From: Halobaculum halobium
GTDB taxonomy: Archaea; Halobacteriota; Halobacteria; Halobacteriales; Haloferacaceae
Assembly: GCF_030127145.1 (NCBI RefSeq)
Contig: NZ_CP126158.1
Span: 2,418,001-2,482,000 of the forward strand
Length of the DNA: 64,000 bases
Reading direction: 5' to 3'
This document shows, piece by piece, positions 17,941-26,024 of this stretch (position 1 is the stretch's first letter; each line of letters starts with the position of its first letter). The translations under genes were made by a program, and so were the position numbers. The notes under the pieces are model-generated. The model saw only the letters and a list, made by a program, of their open reading frames with translations, was not told where the DNA came from and did not search any database.

Positions 17941-18588
17941 TCAGTCGTCGTTGCCGGCGTCGTCGATCTCGCTCACACTGGTCTCGGCGGGCGGTGCCGT
18001 CCCGTTGCCGCCCTCGCCGAAACCGGCCGAAAGGATACGCGTGAGCGCCTCCTCGACTTTCTCGTCGGTCTCTTGGAGATCCTCGGACTTGACCTCCATG
18101 ACGTAGCCGGTGGTGATGTTCGGCGCCGTGGGCATGAACACGACCTCGCGACCGTCGCTCGTCGTCTTCCCCGTCTTGAACGCCGTCATCCGCATCCCGT
18201 CCCACGGTTCCAGCTTCACCGGCGTCTGGAGGTCCTCGGTGCCCGTGAGCGCGGTTTCGACCGCCAGCTTCGAGGCGTTGTAGATGACGCGGAGTCCGGG
18301 GACGCGGTTGATCGTGTCGTCGAGGAGCCCCTCGGCGAGGCGTCCGGCGGTCGTCCGCATGAGGTATCCCGCCGAGAACACGAGCAGGATGAACACGACG
18401 AGCGCCGTGATCACCTCGGCGAACTCGTACACGGCGACGTACTGCGGGTTCGGGTTCTCCGGTGTGATCGTGGGGACGAACGGGAGCGCCGACAGGAGAT
18501 TGTACAGCCAGTTTGCGACGAAGACGATGACCAGAAGCGGCGTGATCACGACCAACCCGCTCGCGAAATCACGCTTCCACGTAGACAT
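17941..18588 (-). CDS. DUF502 family membrane protein
   Basis: The 215 residues have two hydrophobic helices at about 9-34 and 55-78. Then comes the family's conserved soluble part, with INRVPGLRVIYNASKLAVE (about 94-112), FKTGKTTSDGREVVFMPTAP and TTGYVMEV. DUF502 proteins are widespread membrane proteins of unknown function. The acidic tail after residue 185 is typical of haloarchaeal versions. It is the upstream gene of a likely pair with the PaaI thioesterase. Confidence 0.85.
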   Translation of the reverse strand: MSTWKRDFASGLVVITPLLVIVFVANWLYNLLSALPFVPTITPENPNPQYVAVYEFAEVITALVVFILLVFSAGYLMRTTAGRLAEGLLDDTINRVPGLRVIYNASKLAVETALTGTEDLQTPVKLEPWDGMRMTAFKTGKTTSDGREVVFMPTAPNITTGYVMEVKSEDLQETDEKVEEALTRILSAGFGEGGNGTAPPAETSVSEIDDAGNDD

Positions 18589-18703
18589 TCGGAGTTCACC
18601 CCGGATTCGGAGGCGGAGGCATATCAGCCCTTCTACACGGCCTCCACCCCGCGAACCGCCTCGCGGCTATTGACACGTCGCTCCCGTGTCGCTTCGCGGC
18701 CGC

Positions 18704-19543
18704 TCAGACGCCGACGACCGCTCGCAGGGCGAACAGGGCGTTCCCCTTGCGCTCGCGCACGCGACGGTAGAAGTACGAGAGCCACTTGTCACCGTACGGC
18801 GCGTACTGCCAGGTCTCGACGCCCTCGTCCGCGAGGCGACGTTGTTCGTCCTCGCGAACGCCCATGAGCATCTGCACCTCGTAGTCGGCGCCGTACTCGG
18901 CCGACAGCTCCGACGCGAGGGCGATCATCGTCGGGTCGTGGCTCCCGACGGCGATCCCGCCGTCGCGCTCTTTGAACAGGAACTTCAGGTTCTCGCGGTA
19001 CGCCTCGTTCACGTCGGTCTTGTCGGTGTAGGCGATCGACTCGGACTCGTCGTACGCGCCCTTGACGAGCCGGATCTTCCCGGGCACGTCCGCCAGCCGG
19101 TCGAGATCCGAACGGGTTCGACGGAGGTTCGCCTGCACGCACTGCCCAACGCCGCCGTCGAACTCGCGGGCCAGCGTCTCGAACGCGTCGAGCGTCGCGT
19201 CGGTCGTGTCGGCGTCTTCCATGTCGCACCAGACGAATACGTCGTGCTCGTCGGCCGCCTCGACGATCCGGCGGACGTTCTCGCGGAACACCTCGTCGGC
19301 GATGTCGATGCCGAGTTGGGACGGCTTCACCGAGACGCAAGCGTCCAGATCGGTGGCCCCGATATCGCGGACCAGCGAGACGTACGCGTCGGCGTCGGCG
19401 TCGGCGGCCGCGCGGTCGTGGTAGTGCTCCCCGAGGAGGTTGAGGATCACCTTCACGTCGTCCTCGTTGGCGCGGCGGACGTGGTCGAACGCCGCGGCCG
19501 GCGTCTCCCCCGCGACGAACCGGCTGGCGATGGGCGGGATCAT
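18704..19543 (-). CDS. Proline dehydrogenase (FAD-dependent)
   Basis: Oxidises proline to pyrroline-5-carboxylate with FAD and passes electrons to the membrane chain. The 279 residues form the PRODH TIM barrel: VILNLLGEHYHDR near the N-terminus, CVSVKPSQLG (about 69-78), VWCDMEDAD, GKIRLVKGAYDE and the C-terminal YFYRRVRERKGNAL (about 255-268), whose paired Arg bind the substrate carboxylate. The length fits stand-alone bacterial and archaeal enzymes. No P5C dehydrogenase is next to it, so the second step is coded elsewhere. Confidence 0.9.
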   Translation of the reverse strand: MIPPIASRFVAGETPAAAFDHVRRANEDDVKVILNLLGEHYHDRAAADADADAYVSLVRDIGATDLDACVSVKPSQLGIDIADEVFRENVRRIVEAADEHDVFVWCDMEDADTTDATLDAFETLAREFDGGVGQCVQANLRRTRSDLDRLADVPGKIRLVKGAYDESESIAYTDKTDVNEAYRENLKFLFKERDGGIAVGSHDPTMIALASELSAEYGADYEVQMLMGVREDEQRRLADEGVETWQYAPYGDKWLSYFYRRVRERKGNALFALRAVVGV

Positions 19544-19614
19544 GTCGGTGGCAACGCTTGCCGGTCACGCGTCTTGAGTTTCGCGGATCCGTCGCGGCGA
19601 GGCGGATCCCGCCC

Positions 19615-19622
19615 ACTTAACA
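19615..19622 (+). promoter_or_regulatory. TATA element for carS
   Basis: ACTTAACA lies about 29 bases before the carS ATG, consistent with a leaderless or nearly leaderless transcript. Confidence 0.5.
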
Positions 19623-19646
19623 CCGGACGCGAACCAGCCAAACCCG

Positions 19647-20195
19647 ATGGTCGCACTGCTCGAACTCGTCGCGAGCGCGCTGTGGGCGATGCTGCCGGCG
19701 TACGTCCCGAACAACGCCGCCGTGCTCGCGGGCGGCGGGGCGCCGATCGACGGCGGGCGGACGTGGGGCGGCCGCCGCGTGCTCGGGGACGGGAAAACGT
19801 GGCGAGGTACCGCGATCGGCACGCTCGCGGGCGTCGCGCTCGCGCTCGCGCTCAACGCCGTCGCCGTCCCCGTCGGCGCCGCCGCCGGCATCGACCTGCC
19901 GGCGTTCCCGCCGCTGGCGGCGCTCGCGCTCGCGCTCGGCGCGATGCTCGGCGACATCGGCGCCTCGTTCATCAAGCGCCGGTCGGGCCGCGAGCGGGGC
20001 GCCGCTTTCCCCGGGCTCGACCAACTCGACTTCGTCGTCGGCGCACTCGCGCTCGCACTCGTGCTCGCCCCCGGGTGGGTGCTCTCGACGTTCACGCTCG
20101 AACGCCTCGTCGTCGTGCTCGTCGCGACGCCCCTGTTGCACGTCGCGACGAACGTCATCGCGTACCTGATCGGCGTGAAGAACGAACCCTGGTAA
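19647..20195 (+). CDS. carS: CDP-archaeol synthase
   Basis: Transfers CMP from CTP to unsaturated archaeol phosphate, giving the activated intermediate for archaeal polar lipid head-group attachment. The 182-residue membrane protein has about five hydrophobic helices and the family's loops: [14 protein letters not shown] (about 18-31), [12 protein letters not shown] (about 43-54) and the Asp-rich [20 protein letters not shown] (about 96-116), with [10 protein letters not shown] following. Length and order match the DUF46/CarS family. A nearby prenyl synthase gene at 5.7 kb serves the same lipid pathway but is not linked in an operon. Confidence 0.93.
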   Translation: MVALLELVASALWAMLPAYVPNNAAVLAGGGAPIDGGRTWGGRRVLGDGKTWRGTAIGTLAGVALALALNAVAVPVGAAAGIDLPAFPPLAALALALGAMLGDIGASFIKRRSGRERGAAFPGLDQLDFVVGALALALVLAPGWVLSTFTLERLVVVLVATPLLHVATNVIAYLIGVKNEPW

Positions 20196-20267
20196 CGGGG
20201 CTGGAGCGTCCCCGTCGCGGCCGCGCGAGCCCCCACGAACTCACGCGTGAGAATCGGGGCGGTGCGG

Positions 20268-20274
20268 TTTTTAC
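20268..20274 (+). promoter_or_regulatory. TATA element for the pilin-like gene at 20297
   Basis: TTTTTAC is centred about 26 bases before the GTG at 20297 and supports that unusual start. Confidence 0.5.
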
Positions 20275-20296
20275 GCCGCCCCGCGCCGGTCCGGAC

Positions 20297-20809
20297 GTGA
20301 GCGAACCGGACGCAGTCGAGTCGAGCGACCCTCCCGAGGGAGTCGAGGAGGAGGGCGAGCTGTCGCCGCGCGAGCAGATCCGGGTCTCGTTCCCGACCAT
20401 CGCGCTGGCGTTCATGCTGCTTGCGGCCGCCAGCGTCGCCGGGATCGGCGGCGTCGTCGCGACGGGGATCGGCGGCGAGCCGATCGATCGGCCCGAGGGC
20501 TTCTCCTTCGCCGTCGTCGGCGAGGGTGACGACACGGCCATCGTCGTCACCCACCCCGACGGCACCGTTCCTTCGGAGGAGCGCGTCGTCGTCGTCGACG
20601 AGGCGGGGACGAAGGTGCCGTGGACCGACCTCCGGACGGACACTGGGGAGGCGGAGATCACCGGCCGAAGCGCACTCGCGTGTCCGACTCAGGGCGCGAC
20701 GTACCGCGTCGTGTTCGAGGGCCGCGCGGCGGATCACACCGTCGGCGCTTACGAGGTCGACGCGCCGATCCCCGCGAGCGTCGTCGAGCGGTGTGAGGCC
20801 GCGAACTGA
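20297..20809 (+). CDS. Pilin-like membrane protein with Ig-like exported domain
   Basis: The 170 residues (GTG start) have an acidic cytoplasmic N-terminus of about 35 residues and one hydrophobic helix ([20 protein letters not shown], about 37-60). The outer domain is beta-rich, with the pattern [20 protein letters not shown], close in layout to haloarchaeal pilin heads. Two Cys in the outer part ([11 protein letters not shown] and VERCEAAN) could form a disulphide. The N-terminus before the helix is longer than in a typical pilin, so it could also be a simple tethered Ig-like protein. A TATA element at the leaderless distance supports the GTG. Confidence 0.62.
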   Translation: MSEPDAVESSDPPEGVEEEGELSPREQIRVSFPTIALAFMLLAAASVAGIGGVVATGIGGEPIDRPEGFSFAVVGEGDDTAIVVTHPDGTVPSEERVVVVDEAGTKVPWTDLRTDTGEAEITGRSALACPTQGATYRVVFEGRAADHTVGAYEVDAPIPASVVERCEAAN

Positions 20810-20903
20810 CACCGAACGGGGAGGTCCCCTCCGGGACGCGGACGAGTCCCCGCGGCGGCCTCGGACCGATAACCTTTCGCGCCGTCGTGCGCCTTCCACG
20901 ACT

Positions 20904-21449
20904 ATGACCGACGCGACCACCGACGCCGTCACCGACGCGGAGCTGATCGCCGCGCTCCGGGACGCAGAGGCCGTGCTGTTCGGCGAATTCGAACTCGCCC
21001 ACGGCGGGACGAGCGACTACTACGTCGACAAGTATCGCTTCGAGACGGACCCCACGTGCCTGGGACTCGTCGCCGAGGCGTACGCCGAACGCGTCGGCGA
21101 CGCGACGCTCGCGGGCGTCGCCCTCGGCGCTGTCCCGCTCGTCGCCGCGACCGCCGTCGAGACCGGGTCGCCGTACGTCATCGTTCGGAAGGCCGCCAAG
21201 GAGTACGGCACCGGGAACCGGATCGAGGGGACCCTCGACGAGGGCGAGGAGGTCGTGGTGCTCGAGGACATCGCCACGACCGGGCAGTCCGCCCTCGACG
21301 CCGTCGAGGCGCTGCGAGAGGCGGGCGCGACCGTGAACAGGGTGCTCGTGGTCGTCGACCGCGAGGAGGGCGCCGCGGAACTGATCGCCGACCACGGCGT
21401 GGAACTGGAGTCGCTGCTGACGGCCACGCGGCTCCTCGAAGACAGGTAA
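20904..21449 (+). CDS. pyrE: Orotate phosphoribosyltransferase
   Basis: Joins orotate and PRPP to give OMP, the fifth step of UMP synthesis. The 181 residues show [18 protein letters not shown] (about 28-45), the KAAKEYGTG loop (about 96-104) that covers the active site, and the PRPP-binding motif [20 protein letters not shown] (about 116-135). The ATG at 20904 is chosen since upstream in-frame translation is low-complexity. It stands alone; a separate phosphoribosyltransferase-domain regulator follows on the same strand after 147 bases. Confidence 0.92.
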   Translation: MTDATTDAVTDAELIAALRDAEAVLFGEFELAHGGTSDYYVDKYRFETDPTCLGLVAEAYAERVGDATLAGVALGAVPLVAATAVETGSPYVIVRKAAKEYGTGNRIEGTLDEGEEVVVLEDIATTGQSALDAVEALREAGATVNRVLVVVDREEGAAELIADHGVELESLLTATRLLEDR

Positions 21450-21511
21450 CGAGAGCGTCGGTCGGGTCCGTCCGTTGTCGCCGCAACCAGCAACGGCGTC
21501 GACCGCCAGGG

Positions 21512-21531
21512 AAGATACCCACACATACGTA
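21512..21531 (+). promoter_or_regulatory. Candidate operator half-site before the PRT-domain regulator
   Basis: The reverse complement here reads TATGTGTGGGTA and matches 10 of 12 positions of CATGTGTGGATA in the palindrome before the purine permease gene. The copy is only half conserved. It lies about 70 bases before the regulator's ATG, which suggests autoregulation. Confidence 0.35.
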
Positions 21532-21596
21532 ACGCTGGTACTTCTCTTTGTACCCGAATTCGAAGTGTTCATACTTGCACGAACGAGCATAGATCC

Positions 21597-22310
21597 ATGA
21601 ACAGGGCCGAGAAGGCCGCCCTGCAGTTGCAGGCGGTCGCCGTGTTGCGGACGCTGAAGGAGACGCGAACGTACGACGAACTCGCGGAGGTGACCGGCCT
21701 TCCGGCGGGCGACCTGAACCGATACGTCAACGGACACGTCCTCCCGGGCGCCGAGCGCGCCCAGGAGGTCGTCGGCGGCATCGGTCGCGAGACGCTCGCG
21801 GCCGAACTGGAGGCGCGTATCGGCTTCGACGACGAGGGGTACGTCGACAACTCCGGCGTCGTGTTCGACCAGCCCTTCCTCGATCTGGTCGCGCCCGTCG
21901 CCGCCGAGTCGTTCGACTTCGAGACGCCGGACGTGGTGCTCACGGCCGCGACCGACGGGATCACGCTCGGCGCGGCGATGGCGAGCCACTTCGACGCCCG
22001 CGTCGCCTATGCGAAGAAGTCGAAGGAGACGGCCGTCGAGGAGTTCATCGAGTCGCGCCAGCGGCTCGCCTCCGGGATCGAGTTGACCTACTACCTCCCC
22101 GCGGGCGCAATCGACGCCGGCGAGTCCGTGCTCGTCGTCGACGATCTCATCCGATCGGGCGAGACCCAGGAACTGTTGCTCGACATCGCGCTCCAGGCTG
22201 ACGCCGCGGTCACGGGCGTGTTCGCACTCATCGCCGTCGGCGACGAGGGAACCGATCGGGCCGCCGAGATCACGGACGCGCCGGTCGGGGCACTGACACG
22301 GTTCGAGTGA
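21597..22310 (+). CDS. HTH-phosphoribosyltransferase transcription regulator (probable purine regulator)
   Basis: The 237 residues combine an N-terminal helix-turn-helix (about 10-60, TYDELAEVTGLPAGDLNRYV) with a type I phosphoribosyltransferase domain. In the latter the PRPP loop reads VLVVDDLIRSGETQELLL (about 177-194), and FFDARV..YAKKSKE forms the hood region. In known proteins of this build (bacterial PurR, haloarchaeal GfcR) the PRT fold senses PRPP or a sugar phosphate instead of catalysing. Its HTH is unlike GfcR as I recall it. A purine permease starts 180 bases downstream, with palindromes between them, so control of purine uptake is the best guess. A salvage enzyme is the alternative. 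Confidence 0.78.
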   Translation: MNRAEKAALQLQAVAVLRTLKETRTYDELAEVTGLPAGDLNRYVNGHVLPGAERAQEVVGGIGRETLAAELEARIGFDDEGYVDNSGVVFDQPFLDLVAPVAAESFDFETPDVVLTAATDGITLGAAMASHFDARVAYAKKSKETAVEEFIESRQRLASGIELTYYLPAGAIDAGESVLVVDDLIRSGETQELLLDIALQADAAVTGVFALIAVGDEGTDRAAEITDAPVGALTRFE

Positions 22311-22419
22311 GCCACTGACGGGGGGTGGATCGGAGCGACCCAGTTCTGGATCGGATGCCGTCACCGCCGGTCCGACCGTCTCACACTCGCTAATTCACTG
22401 ACGCGAACTCGGCAACAAG

Positions 22420-22437
22420 TATCCACATGTGTGGATA
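22420..22437. promoter_or_regulatory. Inverted repeat operator before the purine permease gene
   Basis: TATCCACA-TG-TGTGGATA has perfect 8-base arms with a 2-base spacer. It lies about 25 bases upstream of the permease TATA element, a position that suits an activator or an upstream operator. Confidence 0.55.
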
Positions 22438-22460
22438 AATACTGGAAGCGAAGCCGAACG

Positions 22461-22469
22461 CTTAAGATA
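22461..22469 (+). promoter_or_regulatory. TATA element for the purine permease gene
   Basis: CTTAAGATA is centred about 26 bases before the ATG at 22491. A second CACA-AG-TGTG repeat (22476-22485) lies between it and the start codon, where a bound repressor would block initiation. Confidence 0.6.
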
Positions 22470-22490
22470 GGTATGCACAAGTGTGTCGGT

Positions 22491-23945
22491 ATGGGGCTGC
22501 AACAGCAGTTGGCGGAGTACTTCAACTTCGACGACCTCGGGACGGACCTCCGGACCGAGGTGGTGGCCGGGATCACCACGTTCCTGACGATGAGCTACAT
22601 CGTCATCGTCAATCCGAGCATCCTCGCGGTGGCGATCGTCAACGGGCCGGGGCCCGACATCGGTCGGTCGCTACCGGAGGTCCAGCAGATGATCGCGGTG
22701 GTGACGCTCATCTCGGCGGCCGTCGCGACGCTCGTGATGGCGCTGTACGCGAAGCGACCGTTCGGACAGGCGCCCGGGCTCGGGCTGAACGCCTTCTTCG
22801 CGTTCACGGTCGTGCTCGGACTCGGCGTGCCGTGGAACACCGCGCTCGCGGCGGTCGTCGTCGAGGGGGTCGTGTTCATGCTGCTCACCGTCGCCGGAGC
22901 GCGTGAGTACGTCATCAAGTTGTTCCCGGAGCCGGTGAAGTTCGCGGTCGGAGGCGGTATCGGGCTGTTTCTCGCCATCATCGGGCTGGAGGCGATGCGC
23001 GTCGTCGCCTCCGACCCCGCGACGTACCTCCAGTTCTCGCCGGTGTTCGCGCAGGACCCCGTCGCGGTGCTGTCGGTCGTCGGGCTGTTCCTCACGTTCA
23101 TGCTGTACGCCCGGGGCGTTCCGGGCAGCATCGTCTTCGGGATCCTCGGGACGAGCGTGCTCGGGTGGATCGTGTCGACGCTCGGCTACTCGGCGTTCAC
23201 GGTTCCCGAGGACGCAGGATACACGCTCGCCGACGCCTCGCTCGCGCCGGCGATCGCGAATCTGACGTACTCGGCCGCGGGCTACGACATCACCCCGCTC
23301 GTGGGCGCGTTCATCGGCGGGTTCGAGAACGTCGACGCGCTCGCGTTCGCGCTCATCGTGTTCACGTTCTTCTTCGTCGACTTCTTCGACACCGCCGGCA
23401 CGCTCGTCGGCGTTTCGCAGGTCGCCGGCTTCCTCGACGAGGACGGTAACCTGCCCGACATCGACAAGCCGCTGATGGCCGACGCCGTCGGCACCACCGT
23501 GGGCGGCATCCTCGGCACCTCGACGGTGACGACGTACATCGAGTCCGCCGCCGGCGTCGAGGAGGGCGGTCGCTCCGGGATGACCGCGCTCGTCATCGCA
23601 GTGCTGTTCTTGCTGTCGCTGGCGGCGGTCCCGCTCGCGGCGGCGGTCCCGATCTGGGCGAGCCACATCGCGCTGGTCGCCATCGCGGTGCTCATGCTGC
23701 GCAACCTCGTCGACATCGACTGGGCCGACTACACCAACGCGGTGCCCGCGGGGCTGACGATCCTCGTGATGCCGTTCACCTACTCGATCGCGTACGGCAT
23801 CGCGGCGGGCATCGTCTCGTACCCGCTCGTCAAGGTCGCCGCCGGCGAGTACGACGACGTGCGCCCGGGCCACTGGGTGCTCGCGGCCGCGTTCGTCGCG
23901 TACTTCTTCGTCCGCACCAGCGGCGTACTCGGCAGCGCGCTCTGA
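22491..23945 (+). CDS. NCS2/AzgA-type purine (guanine/hypoxanthine) permease
   Basis: Proton-coupled uptake of purine bases. The 484-residue membrane protein has the NCS2 AzgA-type signatures. These are TEVVAGITTFLTMSYIVIVN in helix 1, GQAPGLGLNAFFAFT in the helix 3 region (about 93-107), FFVDFFDTAGTLVGV in helix 8 (about 301-315) and GTSTVTTYIESAAGVEEGGR near helix 10 (about 342-361). The ATG at 22491 follows a good TATA element. The regulator gene and two inverted repeats directly upstream make purine-dependent control likely. Among bases, adenine, guanine or hypoxanthine is usual for this clade; the exact one is not visible. Confidence 0.9.
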   Translation: MGLQQQLAEYFNFDDLGTDLRTEVVAGITTFLTMSYIVIVNPSILAVAIVNGPGPDIGRSLPEVQQMIAVVTLISAAVATLVMALYAKRPFGQAPGLGLNAFFAFTVVLGLGVPWNTALAAVVVEGVVFMLLTVAGAREYVIKLFPEPVKFAVGGGIGLFLAIIGLEAMRVVASDPATYLQFSPVFAQDPVAVLSVVGLFLTFMLYARGVPGSIVFGILGTSVLGWIVSTLGYSAFTVPEDAGYTLADASLAPAIANLTYSAAGYDITPLVGAFIGGFENVDALAFALIVFTFFFVDFFDTAGTLVGVSQVAGFLDEDGNLPDIDKPLMADAVGTTVGGILGTSTVTTYIESAAGVEEGGRSGMTALVIAVLFLLSLAAVPLAAAVPIWASHIALVAIAVLMLRNLVDIDWADYTNAVPAGLTILVMPFTYSIAYGIAAGIVSYPLVKVAAGEYDDVRPGHWVLAAAFVAYFFVRTSGVLGSAL

Positions 23946-24037
23946 GCGCGGGCGCGCGTTCGCCGTCCGGGTGGACGATTCGAGGCACCCGGTGACGGAG
24001 CACAAGAGTTTCCACCCCACACCCCCCGGTTCGGGGT

Positions 24038-25456
24038 ATGGCTACATCCCTCCCCGTCTCTCGACGGACAGCGGCGCGCGCGCTCGCCGCGCTCGTCGTG
24101 GTCGGGCTGTTCGCCCCCGCGGCGGCACAGGCGCTCGCGCCGGGCGACACCGGCACGCCGGGAACCGTCGGACTCGAGGCCGGAACGATCGACGAGGAGC
24201 CGAACGGGTCAACCGTCGTCGCGATCCAGGGCTTCCACTTCCAGGGCCAGGGCAACCAGAAGAAGCCCGCACGGCTCGTGCAGGTGCACCCGAACGGGTC
24301 GACCGACTGGGTGTACGACGGTTCGAACCAAGACGCATTCTGGTTCTACGACGTCGACCCGCTCGAGAACGGCAACCTGCTCGTCGTCGGCACCAACCCA
24401 GATGGAACCACGGTCGCCGAACTCGACCGCGAAACGCGCGAACCGGTGTGGACCGAGCGCTTCGACTTCACCGACACCCACGACGTGGAGATGCTGCCGA
24501 ACGGCGACCTCCTGATCGCCAACATGCGCGAGTGGAACGAGTCGGCACAGCGCTCGGACGATCGCATCCTCGTGTACAACCGCTCGACCGAGCAGATCGA
24601 CTGGGAGTGGACGTTCCGGGACCACTACCCCAACTCGACGGACGGCGGCTTCAACGAGGACTGGACCCACGTCAACGACGTGGACCGCATCGGAGAGGGC
24701 CAGTACCTTGTCTCGCCGCGTAACTTCGACCAGGCGATCGTCGTGAACCGCTCGACCGATGAGATCGACTACCGCCTCGGCGAGGACGACAACTACGACA
24801 TCATGCACGAGCAGCACAACCCCGACTGGCTCGTGAGCGAGGAGGGCAACCCGACGATCCTCGTGGCCGACTCCGAGAACGACCGCGTCGTCGAGTACGA
24901 GCGGCGCGACGGCGAGTGGGTCGAGACCTGGGAGGTCGGCACCGGCCAACTGGACTGGCCCCGCGACGCCGACCGCCTGCCCAACGGCAACACGCTCATC
25001 ACCGACTCGCTCAACCACCGCGTCATCGAAGTCACGCCTCGCGGTGAGATCGTCTGGGAGTACTACGCCACCTGGGGCCCGTACGACGCCGAGCGCATCG
25101 GAACCGGTGCCGAGTCGAACGGGCCGACGATGACCGACCAGGGCGTGACCGGAAGCTACCAGATCTACGGTTCTGCGGGGCTCATCGAGGGGACCGGCGA
25201 CACGCTGACGTTCGCCGCCGCCGTCCAGAACACCTTCGCTGGTACGGTGCTCGGCGGTCCCGCGCGGGCGTTCGCGAACACGTGGTCGGGCGTCACGCCG
25301 TGGATCCGTCCGGTCTGGATGGGATCGTGGGCGTTCGCGGGCGCCGTCGCCGGCCTGCTCGTGCTCGTCGGCTGGGCGGTCGGGGAGTTGGTCACCGCGC
25401 GGGCCGCGATTCGACGCGGCGCTCGGAAGGCGGCGCGGGACGTCCGCTCGCGCTGA
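24038..25456 (+). CDS. Arylsulfotransferase (ASST)-like membrane protein with beta-propeller
   Basis: The 472 residues have an N-terminal signal or membrane helix (about 13-33). A large repeat domain of propeller blades follows, with repeated 'NGNLLV/NGDLLIA/PNGNTLIT' strands (LENGNLLVVGTNPDG, LPNGDLLIANMREWN, LPNGNTLITDSLNHR) and His-rich loops (TDTHDVEM, TWTHVNDV region, MHEQHNPDW). One more membrane helix (about 428-450) lies before a basic tail. This matches the haloarchaeal ASST family. Whether it truly transfers sulfate from aryl sulfates is unproven; the conserved His in THDVE and HVND fit the family's active-site pattern. The domain probably faces outward. Confidence 0.8.
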   Translation: MATSLPVSRRTAARALAALVVVGLFAPAAAQALAPGDTGTPGTVGLEAGTIDEEPNGSTVVAIQGFHFQGQGNQKKPARLVQVHPNGSTDWVYDGSNQDAFWFYDVDPLENGNLLVVGTNPDGTTVAELDRETREPVWTERFDFTDTHDVEMLPNGDLLIANMREWNESAQRSDDRILVYNRSTEQIDWEWTFRDHYPNSTDGGFNEDWTHVNDVDRIGEGQYLVSPRNFDQAIVVNRSTDEIDYRLGEDDNYDIMHEQHNPDWLVSEEGNPTILVADSENDRVVEYERRDGEWVETWEVGTGQLDWPRDADRLPNGNTLITDSLNHRVIEVTPRGEIVWEYYATWGPYDAERIGTGAESNGPTMTDQGVTGSYQIYGSAGLIEGTGDTLTFAAAVQNTFAGTVLGGPARAFANTWSGVTPWIRPVWMGSWAFAGAVAGLLVLVGWAVGELVTARAAIRRGARKAARDVRSR

Positions 25457-25651
25457 ACGAGCGCCGCAGGTCGCCGCGCACTCGTTTGCTTCGTCCACAC
25501 CCTCAACGACGCGCTGCTGTACGGCGCGCCCGCAAACGCGCCGCCGACCCTTCGCCGGCTCGCTTCGCTCACGGGTCGCTCGTCCCCCGTTCGCGGTTCG
25601 AGGGTGGCCGCCGTCGCCCTCGCTTCGCTCGACGACGCATTCCGCAAACAC
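25457..25651. other. Intergenic region before the ATP synthase cluster
   Basis: About 235 bases separate the ASST-like gene from atpH. The stretch holds runs of the 'cgcttcgctc' type common in haloarchaeal spacers, including CTCGCTTCGCTC repeated at about 25559 and 25619. I see no gene with codon-like structure in it. Confidence 0.4.
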
Positions 25652-25659
25652 CTTATAGC
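25652..25659 (+). promoter_or_regulatory. Main promoter of the ATP synthase cluster
   Basis: CTTATAGC is a TATA-like element about 37 bases before the atpH ATG, so a leader of roughly ten bases is expected. The inverted repeat GTGGG-CAAA-CCCAC (25663-25676) lies between it and the likely start site and could be a regulator site. Confidence 0.55.
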
Positions 25660-25691
25660 GACGTGGGCAAACCCACAGACGACGAGTATCC

Positions 25692-26024
25692 ATGCCGAGA
25701 CCCGAAGTTCTCGAACGCGTGAAAGAGGCCGAAGCCGATGCCGAGGAGATCGTCGCCGAGGCCGAGGCCGACCGCGAGGCGCGGATCTCGGAGGCCAGGT
25801 CGGAGGCCGACGAGATCGTCGCCGAGGCCGAAGCCGAGGCCGACCGCATCGAGCAAGAGCGCCTCGACGACGCGCGCGAACAGATCGAGGAGAACCGAGA
25901 GGAGACCATCGCGGCGGGCCGCCGCGAGCGGAACGAACTCGTCGACGAGGCGAGCGACCGGATCGACGAGGTCGTCGAATTCGCGGTGGAACGGTTCGAG
26001 GAGGCGGTACATGCTCAGGCCTGA
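25692..26024 (+). CDS. atpH: A-type ATP synthase subunit H
   Basis: One strand of the peripheral stator of the archaeal ATP synthase, paired with subunit E. The 110-residue protein is nearly all charged heptad-like helix (ERVKEAEADAEEIVAEAEAD and similar repeats), predicted coiled coil from about 5 to 100, which is the known character of AhaH. It is the first gene of the cluster and its end overlaps the atpI start by 14 bases. Confidence 0.87.
   Translation: MPRPEVLERVKEAEADAEEIVAEAEADREARISEARSEADEIVAEAEAEADRIEQERLDDAREQIEENREETIAAGRRERNELVDEASDRIDEVVEFAVERFEEAVHAQA

Noticed and set aside
25540-25640. Runs of 'cgcttcgctc' before the ATP synthase cluster, considered as a mobile element end.
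   Set aside because: They are common haloarchaeal spacer sequence; no terminal inverted repeats or transposase are present.
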